From: Corynebacterium afermentans subsp. lipophilum
GTDB lineage: Bacteria > Actinomycetota > Actinomycetes > Mycobacteriales > Mycobacteriaceae
DNA: 64,000 bases
Assembly: GCF_030408375.1 (NCBI RefSeq)
Contig: NZ_CP046530.1
Location: 992,001 to 1,056,000, forward strand
Direction of reading: 5' to 3'
Within the stretch, counting starts at the first letter, position 1. The number at the start of each line of letters is the position of its first letter. This document shows, piece by piece, positions 18,129 through 27,590 of this stretch. Under the pieces are notes generated by a model that ran no database searches, had not been told where the DNA came from, and saw only the letters and a program-made list of their open reading frames with translations. The position numbers were made by a program, and so were the translations under genes.

Positions 18129-18725
18129 CTAGTTGGTAGCCGCAGCACCCTCCGGAGCTTCCTCCGGTGCCAGGGTCTCGGTGATCTCGTCAACGATGTT
18201 GGTCTCGGTGACCGTCTCGTCTGCCGGCTCAGCGGCGGACTCCTCGGCGCCCGCGGCAGCGGACTCCTCGGCGCCCTCGACGGTGGTGGTCTCGGAGACA
18301 ACCTCGGTTGCGGCGGTGGTGGTGGAGGTAACGGTCTCGCCCTCGTCATTGTCGCCGGAGAACAGGGACCACAGCAGCCACAGCAGCAGCAGCGCGACGA
18401 ACAGGCCGAGCAGCCACTTCCACCAGCCGCCACCGGAGTTGCCCTCTTCGGTCACAGCCGTGGAGCCAGAGGTGGAACGAGCCGGGGTGGATGCGGTGCC
18501 CTCGGTGGTGGTGCGCTCAACGCGGACATCCTTGTTCGGCTCGACGTTGGTGCGGTCAGCGTTGATGTCCTTAACGCGGTCGGCGCCCTCGCCGCCGCGG
18601 CCACGCAGGTCGTCCAGCTTGTCCTTGCCGAGATCCTTCGCGTCGCCGAGTTTGTCCTGGCCGAAGTCCTTAGCGTCCTTGGCGACGTCCTTCGGGTTGC
18701 GCTTCGGGTCGATGGGGTTGCTCAT
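18129..18725 (-). CDS. Acidic single-TM protein of unknown function
   Basis: 198 residues. A charged N-terminus contains imperfect DAKDxGxDKLxD repeats (DAKDFGQDKLGDAKDLGKDKLDDL, about 15-40). Next come a low-complexity stretch, one membrane segment (WWKWLLGLFVALLLLWLLWSLF, about 108-130) and a Thr/Glu/Ala-rich tail (ETVTSTTTAATEVVSETTTV). This is a typical tail-anchored or envelope low-complexity protein of the genus; no domain recognised. ATG 18725 is preceded by AAAGGAA; in-frame sequence further upstream is not protein-like. Confidence 0.65.
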   Translation of the reverse strand: MSNPIDPKRNPKDVAKDAKDFGQDKLGDAKDLGKDKLDDLRGRGGEGADRVKDINADRTNVEPNKDVRVERTTTEGTASTPARSTSGSTAVTEEGNSGGGWWKWLLGLFVALLLLWLLWSLFSGDNDEGETVTSTTTAATEVVSETTTVEGAEESAAAGAEESAAEPADETVTETNIVDEITETLAPEEAPEGAAATN

Positions 18726-19004
18726 TGTAAATTCCTTTCGTGCTAACACAAGTGCTGGCATAACGTCTCCGTCGGACGCATGGCTGAGCCAGCATCCGTG
18801 GCGAACGAACGCCCACTGTAACAAAACTTCCGCAAGCGGTGCCGCGGGATCCGTGCTGCGCGTCTCAATGTATTCGGCGTTTTCCCTGCGCTCCCAGGGT
18901 GGCCGCTGCCATATGGAACGATTTTCAATTAGTTGTCATTAAGGTATGCAGCGAATACCGTAGGTCGTCGATAGGCAATGTGCAGAATGCGAAGGGAACC
19001 GGAG

Positions 19005-19895
19005 ATGCACGACAACGCACACCACGACCACGCCCACGGCGCTCCGCGGCGCGCGCTCGCAGTCGCGCTTGCCATCACCGGCACGGTGTTTGTCGCGGAG
19101 GTCGTAGGCGGTTGGCTCTCCGGGTCGATGGCGTTGATCGCGGATGCGATGCACATGCTTTCCGACGCCGCGGGGCTGATCATCTCGCTGATCGCCATCA
19201 TCGTCGGACAAAGGGCAGCCTCGGCGACCGCGACGTACGGTTACCGGCGCGTGGAGGTGCTCGCCGCGCTGCTTAACGCGGTGGCGGTGCTGAGCATCTC
19301 CGTCTGGATCGTGGTTGCGGCGGTGCGCAGGTTGGGCGACCCGCAACCGGTGGAGACCACCTCAATGATGGTGATCGCGGTTGTTGGCTTAGTCGCGAAC
19401 GCAGCCTCGGCGTGGGTGCTCTCGCGCCATAGGGAGGGCTCCATCAACGTGCAGGGAGCGTACCTGCACGTGATGGTGGACATGCTCGGCTCCGTCGCAG
19501 TGCTTGTGGCCGGAGCGGTGATCGCGCTCACCGGTTTTACCGGAGCGGACGTGGTCGCCTCGCTGCTCATTGCGGCGCTAGTGCTGCCACAGGCTTGGCG
19601 GCTGATGGTGGGCTCTACCCGCGTGATGCTCGAGCACGTGCCGGCCGGGTTTGACGCGGACGAGGTGGTGCACGCACTGAAGCATGTCGAAGGGGTGGGT
19701 GACACGCATGACCTGCACCTATGGTCGCTGGATGGGGTGAGCGTGCTGGCTACGGTGCACGTGGTGGCGCGTCCCGGGGTGGACCGGGACCAGCTGCTTG
19801 ACCGCGTGCAGGAGGCCCTGGCGCAGCTAGGGGTGGAGCATGCGACGGTGCAGATTGAGCCGCCGGAGCACATCGGTCACGAGAAGGTGTGCTGA
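19005..19895 (+). CDS. Cation diffusion facilitator (Zn2+/Cd2+-type exporter)
   Basis: About 296 residues. A His-rich N-terminus (HDNAHHDHAHG) is followed by six membrane segments, with the CDF metal-site pattern in helix 2 (LIADAMHMLSDAAGL: H-x-x-x-D) and helix 5 (HVMVDMLGS). A C-terminal cytoplasmic domain ends DTHDLHLWSLDG. The family exports zinc, cadmium or cobalt by proton antiport. Start uncertain: ATG 18978 (inside a copy of the recurrent CGTCGATAGGCAATG motif) is also in frame; ATG 19005 was preferred because the protein then begins with the His cluster. Confidence 0.85.
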   Translation: MHDNAHHDHAHGAPRRALAVALAITGTVFVAEVVGGWLSGSMALIADAMHMLSDAAGLIISLIAIIVGQRAASATATYGYRRVEVLAALLNAVAVLSISVWIVVAAVRRLGDPQPVETTSMMVIAVVGLVANAASAWVLSRHREGSINVQGAYLHVMVDMLGSVAVLVAGAVIALTGFTGADVVASLLIAALVLPQAWRLMVGSTRVMLEHVPAGFDADEVVHALKHVEGVGDTHDLHLWSLDGVSVLATVHVVARPGVDRDQLLDRVQEALAQLGVEHATVQIEPPEHIGHEKVC

Positions 19896-19917
19896 AACTG
19901 CACTACGCTGTGGTGCC

Positions 19918-21687
19918 ATGGGTTTCACCACGCCGAGCTACTCACTCAAGGACTTGTTTTCCCGCGCAGGGCGGGGAGAGCTGCAGTTGCCTGATTTTCA
20001 GCGCGAATATCTTTGGGGCGTCGACAGAGTCCGCACGCTGGTGACATCGGTGCTGCGTGGCTACCCGGTGGGCTCGTTCCTCGCCCTGGACACGCGCAAC
20101 ATGGAGCAGCGCTTCAAGCCGCGCCCGCTCGAGGGCGTGGAGGTCGACGGCGTGGCTCCAGGGCTGTTGCTTCTGGACGGCCAGCAGCGCCTGACCTCGC
20201 TCTACCAGGCGTTCACGAACAACGGCGAGGTCCATACCGTGGATTATTTAGGCCGGCCGATCTGCCGCCGCTTCCTGGTGGACGTGCGCGCCGCGGCGTC
20301 CGCGGACCCGATGCCGGTGGAGGCACTGTTCGCGGTGGACGAGCAAGGACAGGTGCGTTCCCACTTTGGGCCGGTCGTCGAAGGTGCCCTGAATTCGCGC
20401 GAGGCCTACATACATAACGGTGTCATCCCGGTGAGCATGCTGCTGTGGCCGGAGGGCAACGACCTGCTCGTGGACATGGCCGCGAGCACCGAGGACGCGC
20501 AGCTGCGCGACGCGGTCAAGCGTTTTGTCAACCAGGTCATGCGGGCGCTTCCGGCTTACGACGTGCCGGTGATCCGCGTGGACCGCGAAACCACGCAGGC
20601 GGGTGTTGGCCAGATCTTCGCCTTTGCCAACTCCGCAGGCGTGCAGATGGACGTTTTTGAACTGCTCACGGCGGTCTTCGCATCCGAGGACCCGTCGTTC
20701 GTGCTGGCGGAAACATGGCTGGATACGGAGTGCAAGCTGCGCGAGCATCCCGTGCTGGACAGCGTTGGGCGCGTGGAGTTTTTACGTGCGCTGTCGCTGC
20801 TGCTGTCCAGCAGGCGAGGCCAGGCGCGGGGCCACCGCGGCGACATCTTGGACATAACGCTTGAGCAGTACCGGAATCACGCAGGTGAGATGCTGGACGG
20901 TTTTCTTGCCGCGGCGGCGTTTTTGGAGAAGCGACGGGTTGTTTCCGCGGACCAGGTGCCGTACCCGGCCCAATTGATCCCGTTGGCGGTGATTTTGGCA
21001 CGCCTGGCTGAGGATCCGGGCGCGCTCGAGCGCGAGGGGGCAGCGGACCGGCTCAACCGCTGGTTCTGGTGCGGTGTCTTCGGTGAGCTGTACGGCTCCC
21101 ACGCACCCACCATCCGCATCGGACTGGATGTCACCGAGGTGACTCCCTGGGTGCGCGGGGACACCGGCGAGCCGCCCCGCACGGTGTCGGACGCGCAGTT
21201 TTACGAGTCCCGCCTGCGTACTGCCGGCCCGGACAGCGGCGTCTACCGTGGCCTGTACTCGCTGCTCATGGCCCGGGGCGCACGCGATTGGCGCACCGCC
21301 GAGCCGTTTACCGCCGAAACGGTGGGGCGGCTGCAGCCCCGGTTCCGGCAGGTGTTCCCGACAGAGTATCTGGCAGTGACCGGTGCGCTGGACAACGACC
21401 CGGAGCTGGCCGATTCGGTGCTCAACCGTACCCCGATGGGACGGCGCACGGACGTGGTTATCGAGGGCAACGAGCCGAAGCGTTACCTGTCCCGGCTGCA
21501 GTCGAAGTCCCTGCTGGAAGACGACGAGTTCGACGCAGTGCTTGAAGGCCACGAGATGGACCCGGAACTGGTGCTGGCCTCGAACTGGGAGGGCTTCGTG
21601 GCCGACAGGCGCGAGCGCTTCGTGGGCATGATCGAGTACGCCATGGACCGTGCCGCCGAGCGGGACTGGGAACCGAGCGGGGACTAG
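19918..21687 (+). CDS. DUF262 (GmrS-like) domain protein
   Basis: 589 residues. The N-terminal DUF262 core is clear: LPDFQREYLWGVDRVRTLV, then YPVGSFLALD, LLLDGQQRLTSLY and FAFANSAGVQMDVFELLTA. In GmrSD-type enzymes this domain binds or hydrolyses NTP and works with a DUF1524 HNH nuclease. No HNH motif is apparent in the C-terminal half, so this is a DUF262-only protein of unknown, possibly defence-related, function. ATG 19918 is 8 nt after -10 TACGCT (19904-19909); the frame extends upstream into the CDF gene but was not used. The lipoprotein gene overlaps its stop by 1 nt. Confidence 0.75.
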   Translation: MGFTTPSYSLKDLFSRAGRGELQLPDFQREYLWGVDRVRTLVTSVLRGYPVGSFLALDTRNMEQRFKPRPLEGVEVDGVAPGLLLLDGQQRLTSLYQAFTNNGEVHTVDYLGRPICRRFLVDVRAAASADPMPVEALFAVDEQGQVRSHFGPVVEGALNSREAYIHNGVIPVSMLLWPEGNDLLVDMAASTEDAQLRDAVKRFVNQVMRALPAYDVPVIRVDRETTQAGVGQIFAFANSAGVQMDVFELLTAVFASEDPSFVLAETWLDTECKLREHPVLDSVGRVEFLRALSLLLSSRRGQARGHRGDILDITLEQYRNHAGEMLDGFLAAAAFLEKRRVVSADQVPYPAQLIPLAVILARLAEDPGALEREGAADRLNRWFWCGVFGELYGSHAPTIRIGLDVTEVTPWVRGDTGEPPRTVSDAQFYESRLRTAGPDSGVYRGLYSLLMARGARDWRTAEPFTAETVGRLQPRFRQVFPTEYLAVTGALDNDPELADSVLNRTPMGRRTDVVIEGNEPKRYLSRLQSKSLLEDDEFDAVLEGHEMDPELVLASNWEGFVADRRERFVGMIEYAMDRAAERDWEPSGD

Positions 21688-22544
21688 TGGCGAAAGCGGG
21701 AACTTTCGCGGGGGCGGCCGCTGTGATTGCTGCCGCCGCGATGCTGATGTCGTGCGCGCCCGAGGCGCAGTTGAGCCCACTGGAGCGCGCTCGCGGCGTG
21801 AACCAGTCCAAGCACGTGGGGAAGCTGTTCGCGGGCGAGCCGGAGGTCGTCGATGACGTTCTGGGCATTGAGACCACGAGGTTGTTCTTCCCGGCGTCGG
21901 AGACGCTCGTGCTGAGCGACAGCTCGGTTGAGGCGCAGCTACGCGCGGCTTCCATCGCGGTGACCACGAACGCGCCGATGATGGTCTACGACCCGGCCCG
22001 CCACGCCGAGTACGTGCAGATGATCGCGGATATGCGCACGGTGAACGTGCTCACGGTCGGGGACGTGGCCATTGCGCCGTCGAAAGGCGCGGTGAGCGTG
22101 CGGCGCGATCCCGGTGGACTGCGGGCGTTGGAGCAGATGACGGCGTTGCGCTACCGGGAGCGCACCGTCGCCACGCCGCAGGAGGCGGTGCGGGAGGTAG
22201 CCGAGTTGCACCAGCGCGAACCGATGTGGCTGCGTGCGCAGTGGGCGGATCCGGCGGTCTTGCCCGCGTCGACCCCGGAACCTTTCCCCATTCAGTCCCG
22301 CCGCGACGCCAATATGGCACCAAGGGTGGTTGCGACCTGGGAATCGTCGATCCCGTCCGTGGCAAACGCGCGCAGCTACGGCGCGGAAGTGACGCTTGTG
22401 CCGTTGGCGGATCCGCGCAGGAGCGAGCAGACCCTGTTTGCCATGGCGGGGTTGGCCGAGCGTCCATTGGTGGCGCTGGGAAGCCACTTCGGTACCTCCG
22501 AGGAGCTGGCCGTGCGTATCCGGGAGGCGGAAGCGGCCTACTAG
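21687..22544 (+). CDS. Putative lipoprotein, related to the one at 23632-25080
   Basis: 285 residues. A hydrophobic signal ends in MLMSC (lipobox Cys about residue 23), followed by a domain with two similar halves (TRLFFPASETLVLSD...AASIAVTTNAPMMVYD and VVATWESSIPSVANARSYGAEVTLVPLADPR). This resembles cell-wall-binding-repeat-2-like folds. The first half aligns with the N-terminus of the larger lipoprotein beyond leuB. GTG 21687 overlaps the DUF262 stop (TAGTG), so the genes are coupled. Function unknown; probably anchored to the outer face of the cytoplasmic membrane. Confidence 0.65.
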   Translation: MAKAGTFAGAAAVIAAAAMLMSCAPEAQLSPLERARGVNQSKHVGKLFAGEPEVVDDVLGIETTRLFFPASETLVLSDSSVEAQLRAASIAVTTNAPMMVYDPARHAEYVQMIADMRTVNVLTVGDVAIAPSKGAVSVRRDPGGLRALEQMTALRYRERTVATPQEAVREVAELHQREPMWLRAQWADPAVLPASTPEPFPIQSRRDANMAPRVVATWESSIPSVANARSYGAEVTLVPLADPRRSEQTLFAMAGLAERPLVALGSHFGTSEELAVRIREAEAAY

Positions 22545-22564
22545 CGCGGCGCGAGGTGATAGCC

Positions 22565-22590
22565 TGAGACTGTTTTCTACTATGTGAGAA
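22565..22590 (+). promoter_or_regulatory. leuB promoter with TGAGA direct repeats
   Basis: TGAGACTGT begins at 22565 and TGAGAA at 22585, 20 bp apart, on either side of a -10 TACTAT (22578-22583). This is the layout expected for a repressor operator; the same TGAGAC element occurs at the ltbR/leuC promoter. Predicted transcription start is about 22590, 15 nt before leuB. Confidence 0.6.
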
Positions 22591-22604
22591 GAGGGTTTCA
22601 GGAT

Positions 22605-23621
22605 ATGAAAATTGCAGTGCTCGCAGGAGACGGCATCGGACCAGAAGTCATGGCGGAGGGTCTCAAGGTTCTCAACGCTGTGCGCGACGACGTGGAAACG
22701 ACCGATTTCGATCTCGGTGCCCGCCGCTACCTGCGAAACGGCGAGCTTCTTACGGACGCCGACCTGGACGATTTGAAAGCGCACGACGCGATCCTGCTCG
22801 GCGCCATCGGCGACCCGGAGCGCGTTCCGGCCGGCGTGCTCGAGCGCGGCCTGCTGCTGCCGCTGCGCTTCAAGCTGGACCACTACGTCAACCTGCGCCC
22901 GTCGCGGCTGTACCCGTCGTCGGTGAGCCCGCTGGCGAACCCGGGGGACATCGACTTTGTGGTGGTGCGCGAGGGCACCGAGGGGCTCTACGCCGGAAAC
23001 GGCGGCACCCTGCGACAGGGCACGGACAACGAGGTGGCGTCAGAGGTCTCCCAGAACACCTACCACGGTGTCTCCCGCGTGGTGCGCTACGCGTTCGAGC
23101 TGGCAATGACCCGCCGCAAGAAGCTCACCCTGGTGCATAAGACGAACGTGCTGGTCAACGCCGGTGGGTTGTGGCAGCGCGTCGTCGACGAGCTCGCGCC
23201 CGAGTTCCCGGAGGTCGAGGTGGACTACAACCACATCGACGCCGCGACGATTTACATGGTGCAGGACCCGCAGCGTTACGATGTCATCGTCACAGACAAC
23301 CTTTTCGGCGACATCCTCACCGACCTCGCAGGTGCCGTCGCCGGGGGCGTGGGGCTCGCCAGCTCCGGCAACATCAACGCCGCCAAGGAATTTCCTTCCA
23401 TGTTCGAGCCGGTGCACGGATCGGCCCCGGACATCGCCGGGCAGGGCATTGCGGACCCGGCCGCGATGATCCTGTCGGTGGCGATGATGCTGCGCTTCCT
23501 CGGCGACGAGGACAACGCCGCGCGCATCGAAGAGGCCGTGGAGGGCGATGTGGCCTCCCGCGGCGACGCGAAGCTGCGGACCACCGAAGTGGGTGACCGG
23601 ATCGCCGCCGCCCTGAAGTAG
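22605..23621 (+). CDS. leuB: 3-isopropylmalate dehydrogenase
   Basis: Oxidises and decarboxylates 3-isopropylmalate in leucine synthesis. 338 residues from ATG 22605 ([16 protein letters not shown]). Family motifs are [45 protein letters not shown] and [18 protein letters not shown]. The upstream in-frame codons (from 22584) lie in the promoter. Separate from leuCD, but sharing the putative LtbR motif. Its TAG stop is the start of the next gene's -10 TAGGGT. Confidence 0.96.
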   Translation: MKIAVLAGDGIGPEVMAEGLKVLNAVRDDVETTDFDLGARRYLRNGELLTDADLDDLKAHDAILLGAIGDPERVPAGVLERGLLLPLRFKLDHYVNLRPSRLYPSSVSPLANPGDIDFVVVREGTEGLYAGNGGTLRQGTDNEVASEVSQNTYHGVSRVVRYAFELAMTRRKKLTLVHKTNVLVNAGGLWQRVVDELAPEFPEVEVDYNHIDAATIYMVQDPQRYDVIVTDNLFGDILTDLAGAVAGGVGLASSGNINAAKEFPSMFEPVHGSAPDIAGQGIADPAAMILSVAMMLRFLGDEDNAARIEEAVEGDVASRGDAKLRTTEVGDRIAAALK

Positions 23622-23631
23622 GGTTGTGCGC

Positions 23632-25080
23632 ATGCATGTGACCCGCACGATTCCTGCCGTCCTGACCGCAACCGCACTGGTGCTCACCAGCTGCAGCAGT
23701 ACAGAAGGCGGGGTCGGCGCCCCTGCCGCGCTCGAAACTCACGGTGACGAGGTCATCCAGGACACAGACGGCACCGGTGTGGAGGTCTCACAACGCCTCT
23801 TCGATTCCTCGGAGTCCGTTGTAGTCTCCGCCAAGGACCGCGACCAGCAGCTCAAGGCAGCGGCCATCGCCGTCAAGCTTGGGGCGCCGATGCTTGTGCG
23901 TCTCGACGGCACCGATTCCGCCGTCGACGCCGAAGTCGAGCGCCTGGGCGCCACGCGCGTGATCAACGTTCCGGGCGATGAAGAAGAGGCCGAGGCGGTC
24001 GCCTCCGCCGAGCCGGCCGAGGACGCCGCTGCGATCGCGGCGTTGGACGCGCAGAACCCGAGCGAGCTGACCATGCCACCGGTGTTCGCCACCGCGCTGT
24101 CCTCGCGCGCCTCCGTCGCCACCGCGCGCGCGGCTGGCGCAGAGGTGCAAGTGCTGGCGGCGCCGGATCCGCGCGCCACGGCGGACAGCATGCGCACCGT
24201 CACCGACCAGGACACCCTCGCGCTGGGCCGCCAGTGGGGCGACACTGAAAACTTCCAGGCGCGTGCGGCACTCGCGGAGGGCGGCGAGCTGCCGGGCGGC
24301 GGCGGCCTGGTCTTCCCGGGCCGTCGCATGGTGGCTCTGTACGGCCACCCCTACGGCCCGGACCTGGGCGTGATGGGGGAGCAGGACCCGGCGGCCGCGG
24401 TGGAGCTGGCGAAGAAGTACGCCGAGGACTACCAGCCGTTTAGCGATGCCCCTGTCATCCCCGCGTTCGAGGTCATCGCCACCGTTGCCTCCGGCGGCCC
24501 GGGCGACGACGGTAACTTCTCCAACGAGACGCCGATGGAAGACCTCGTGCCCTACGTCGACGCGATCGTGGACGCCGGCGGCTACGCCGTGATCGACCTG
24601 CAGCCCGGCCAGGGCAGCTTCCTCGAGCAGGCCAAGCTGTATGAGGAGCTGCTCAAGCGCCCGAACGTCGGACTGGCACTGGACGCCGAGTGGAAGCTCA
24701 ACCCGGGCGAGCAGCCCCTGTCGCGCATCGGCAGCGCCACCTCGGGCGAGATCAACGAGGTGGCGGACTGGCTCGCGCAGCTCGTCCGCGACAACAACCT
24801 GCCGCAAAAGGCGATGATTCTGCACCAGTTCAACGTGGCCATGTACCCGGACCGCGAAAACATTGTCACCGGCCAGCCAGAGCTCGCCTGGATCCTGCAC
24901 GCCGACGGCCACGGCGACCCGGAGCAGAAGTTCGATACCTGGAACGTGCTGCGCGAAGGTCTGGACCCGAACTATTTCATGGCGTGGAAGAACTTCTTCG
25001 ACGAGGATTTCCCGACGTTTACCCCGGAGCAGACCTACCGCGACGTCAACCCGCGTCCCTGGTTTGTCAGCTACCAGTAA
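23632..25080 (+). CDS. Large lipoprotein with C-terminal hydrolase-like domain
   Basis: 482 residues. The lipobox VLTSC is about residue 21. The N-terminal third (QRLFDSSESVVVSAKDRDQ...LKAAAIAVKLGAPML) matches the lipoprotein at 21687-22544. The C-terminal part from about residue 225 (MVALYGHPYGPDLGVMG...FEVIATVASGGPGDDG...YAVIDLQPGQGSF...VGLALDAEWKLNPG) looks like a TIM-barrel, glycoside-hydrolase-type domain with conserved acidic residues. I recognise no named family. ATG 23632 lies 7 nt after -10 TAGGGT (23619-23624), whose TAG is the leuB stop. Confidence 0.7.
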   Translation: MHVTRTIPAVLTATALVLTSCSSTEGGVGAPAALETHGDEVIQDTDGTGVEVSQRLFDSSESVVVSAKDRDQQLKAAAIAVKLGAPMLVRLDGTDSAVDAEVERLGATRVINVPGDEEEAEAVASAEPAEDAAAIAALDAQNPSELTMPPVFATALSSRASVATARAAGAEVQVLAAPDPRATADSMRTVTDQDTLALGRQWGDTENFQARAALAEGGELPGGGGLVFPGRRMVALYGHPYGPDLGVMGEQDPAAAVELAKKYAEDYQPFSDAPVIPAFEVIATVASGGPGDDGNFSNETPMEDLVPYVDAIVDAGGYAVIDLQPGQGSFLEQAKLYEELLKRPNVGLALDAEWKLNPGEQPLSRIGSATSGEINEVADWLAQLVRDNNLPQKAMILHQFNVAMYPDRENIVTGQPELAWILHADGHGDPEQKFDTWNVLREGLDPNYFMAWKNFFDEDFPTFTPEQTYRDVNPRPWFVSYQ

Positions 25081-25122
25081 AAACTGCCGGTATCGGGCGC
25101 AGCCGCACGATACTCTTGCTCT

Positions 25123-26988
25123 ATGAGTGTGGAGCTTGATGAGGTCTACGGTTTCCTCGCCCAGCACGAGCCCTTCTCGACGCTACCCGAGGACACGCTG
25201 CGCGCACTTCCGTCGCAGATGGGCATTACCTATGTCCGCCGCGGCCAGGCCGTGGTGGAGGTGGGCCAGCCCAACGACACGCTCTACGTCATCCGCTCCG
25301 GCGCGGTGGACATCGTCAGCGCGGACAACCTGCTGCTGGACCGGCGCGAGGCTGGCCTGAACTTCGGCTACTCCACGCTGGTGGGCGAGCGTGAGTCCGC
25401 CTACCTCATGCAGGCGGTGGAAGACAGCATCCTGCTCTTGCTTCCGCGCGAGGCGTTCCTCGAGTTGCTTGCGCAGTTCCCCGACATGGGCCGTTTCTTC
25501 CAAACCGCCTCCCGCCGCGTGCGTGCCGCCGCCGAGGAGGTGCGCGATGGCGGCGCCACCGACGTGCTGCGCACCCCGCTGCGCGAGATTTTCGCCGGCC
25601 GCGGGCCGGTCACCCGGGACAAGCACGTGAGTATCGCCGAGGCCGCTCGCGCGATGGGCGAAGAGGACATCAGCAGCCTGATCATCACCGACGGGCACGA
25701 GGTCGCCGGCATCATCACCGACGCCGACATGCGCTCGCGCGTGGTCGCGGCGGGGGTGGACACGTCCGGGCCCGTGGCTGATGTGATGACCAGCCCGGTG
25801 CGTACCATTGCCCCCAACGCGCTCGTGTTCGAGGCGATGCTGACTATGAGCGAGATGGGCATCCACCACCTGCCGGTCGCGGACGACACCCAAGTGGTTG
25901 GGGTGGTCACCGCTGCGGACATTATGCGCCAGCTGCAGGCGGACCCGATCTACCTCGCGGCGGACGTCGCGCGGGCGTCGCAGGAAGAGCTGGAGGGCGC
26001 CTACCGGGACGCGGCGCGCGTCGCGGTGCGGTTTTTCGAGCGCGGCGCTTCGGCGGCCGTGACGCAGCGGCTGCTCACTTCGATCGCGGATGCGGTGGCG
26101 AAAAGGTTGGGCACTTTAGCCGTCGAGAAGCTTGGGCCTCCGCCTGTGCCTTTCGCGTTCGTTGCGGTGGGCTCGCAGGCGCGCGGGGAGATGGGTCCAG
26201 CTAGCGACCAGGACAACGCGCTCGTGCTCGCCGATTCCTTTGATGCCGAGCGACACGGCGAGTACTTCGCGCAGTTCAGCGCATTCGTCTGCGAGGGGCT
26301 CGCCCGCGCCGGCCAGGCGTTGTGCCCGGGCGACATGATGGCGTCTTCGCCACATTGGCGGATGACGGAAAGCGAGTGGGGGCGCACGTTCCACGGCTGG
26401 GTCACCGCGCCGAAGCCGGACGCGCTACTGCACGCGCAGGTGTTCTTCGATTTCCGCGCCGTCTTCGGTTTCGGAGAAGGCTGGGAGGACATGGCCACGC
26501 GCGTGCGCTCTGGCGCGCTGGCGTCCGCGCACGGCTCGCGCCGCCTCCATACGCACCTGGCCGCGCTGGCCACATTCCGCGAGCCCCCGGTGGGTTTCTT
26601 CCGCGGGTTTGTGCTCGAGCGCAGCGGTGATTACGCCCACACGCTGGACATCAAGCGTGGCGGCACTGCGGCGGTGGTGCAGATGGCGCGCCTGTACGCC
26701 ATCGCGGCCGGGGTGGACGAGGTGGACACCATCGCGCGGCTGCGCGGCGCCGCCGGCGGGCCGGTCTCCGCGAAGGGCGCGGCGGATCTCTTGGACGCCT
26801 ACGAGTACTTGGCCGACTTGGCCATGCGCCACCAGGCCACGCAGGTGCGCGCGGGCGAGGTTCCGAACTACCGCATCGACCCGAAGCAGCTGCCCGAGCG
26901 CGACCGCGCAGCACTTCGCGACGCGTTCGGGGTGATCAAGTCGTTGCAGAACGCGCTTTCCACCGCGTACCCGACCAGGGCGGTGTGA
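25123..26988 (+). CDS. cNMP-binding/CBS/DUF294 putative nucleotidyltransferase
   Basis: 621 residues with four parts: a cyclic-nucleotide-binding-like domain (about 10-130), two CBS motifs (about 165-285, with VADVMTSPVRTI), a DUF294 nucleotidyltransferase core (GSQARGEMGPASDQDNALVL, about 345-365, with the G-S and D-x-D-type residues) and a DUF294 C-terminal substrate-binding region. Homologues resemble GlnD-like signalling nucleotidyltransferases, but the target is unknown. ATG 25123 is 6 nt after -10 TACTCT (25111-25116). The exonuclease gene follows 1 nt after its stop. Confidence 0.8.
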   Translation: MSVELDEVYGFLAQHEPFSTLPEDTLRALPSQMGITYVRRGQAVVEVGQPNDTLYVIRSGAVDIVSADNLLLDRREAGLNFGYSTLVGERESAYLMQAVEDSILLLLPREAFLELLAQFPDMGRFFQTASRRVRAAAEEVRDGGATDVLRTPLREIFAGRGPVTRDKHVSIAEAARAMGEEDISSLIITDGHEVAGIITDADMRSRVVAAGVDTSGPVADVMTSPVRTIAPNALVFEAMLTMSEMGIHHLPVADDTQVVGVVTAADIMRQLQADPIYLAADVARASQEELEGAYRDAARVAVRFFERGASAAVTQRLLTSIADAVAKRLGTLAVEKLGPPPVPFAFVAVGSQARGEMGPASDQDNALVLADSFDAERHGEYFAQFSAFVCEGLARAGQALCPGDMMASSPHWRMTESEWGRTFHGWVTAPKPDALLHAQVFFDFRAVFGFGEGWEDMATRVRSGALASAHGSRRLHTHLAALATFREPPVGFFRGFVLERSGDYAHTLDIKRGGTAAVVQMARLYAIAAGVDEVDTIARLRGAAGGPVSAKGAADLLDAYEYLADLAMRHQATQVRAGEVPNYRIDPKQLPERDRAALRDAFGVIKSLQNALSTAYPTRAV

Positions 26989-26989
26989 A

Positions 26990-27556
26990 ATGCTGTTCGG
27001 TCCGAAGAAGCGGCAGCTTATCGACGACTCCCTGCTCGCCGTGGACGTCGAAACCACGGGCCTGAAGCCAGCGCACTCGCAGCTGGTGTCCGTGGGTTGG
27101 GTGCCGGTCAACGGCCGGGTGATCGACCTCGCCGGCGCCGAATACTTCGTCCTGCGCGGGGCGGACGTGGGGGAGTCCGCCACATTGCACGGGGTGACCG
27201 ACGACGAGGTGACGTCGCTGGGCCGGGAACCTGCAGAGGTGCTCGAGGTGTTTCTGGCTGCGCTCGACGGGCGGAAGCTGCTCGCGCATTTCGCGCAGAT
27301 GGAAACCGGGTTTTTAGGCAAGCTGCACCAGGAAGTGCGCGGCTCCAAATGGCGGCTGCACGACAGCGAGGTGGTTGACACCTTCGCCATGGAGCGGCGC
27401 CACATGGAACGCATGGGCACCTACCCGCGCGGCGAAGACCTGCGTTTGCCCAGGGTGCGTCAGCGTTATAACCTGCCGGCCTACGCGAACCACAACGCGT
27501 TGACCGACGCGGTGGCGTGCGCCGAGCTCTATCTCGCGTTAACCGCATCCGGGTAA
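26990..27556 (+). CDS. DnaQ-like 3'-5' exonuclease
   Basis: 188 residues. ExoI motif LAVDVETTG, a second segment LLAHFAQMETGFL, and ExoIII-like NHNALTDAVACAELYL give the DEDD catalytic residues. Likely a stand-alone proofreading-type or nucleic-acid-trimming exonuclease rather than a polymerase subunit. ATG 26990 is 1 nt after the stop of the DUF294 gene, so the two form an operon. This pairing hints at a joint role, which is not known. Confidence 0.8.
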   Translation: MLFGPKKRQLIDDSLLAVDVETTGLKPAHSQLVSVGWVPVNGRVIDLAGAEYFVLRGADVGESATLHGVTDDEVTSLGREPAEVLEVFLAALDGRKLLAHFAQMETGFLGKLHQEVRGSKWRLHDSEVVDTFAMERRHMERMGTYPRGEDLRLPRVRQRYNLPAYANHNALTDAVACAELYLALTASG

Positions 27557-27590
27557 CGCCACTTTTGTAATTGGTTGTATGCTCTGTCAC

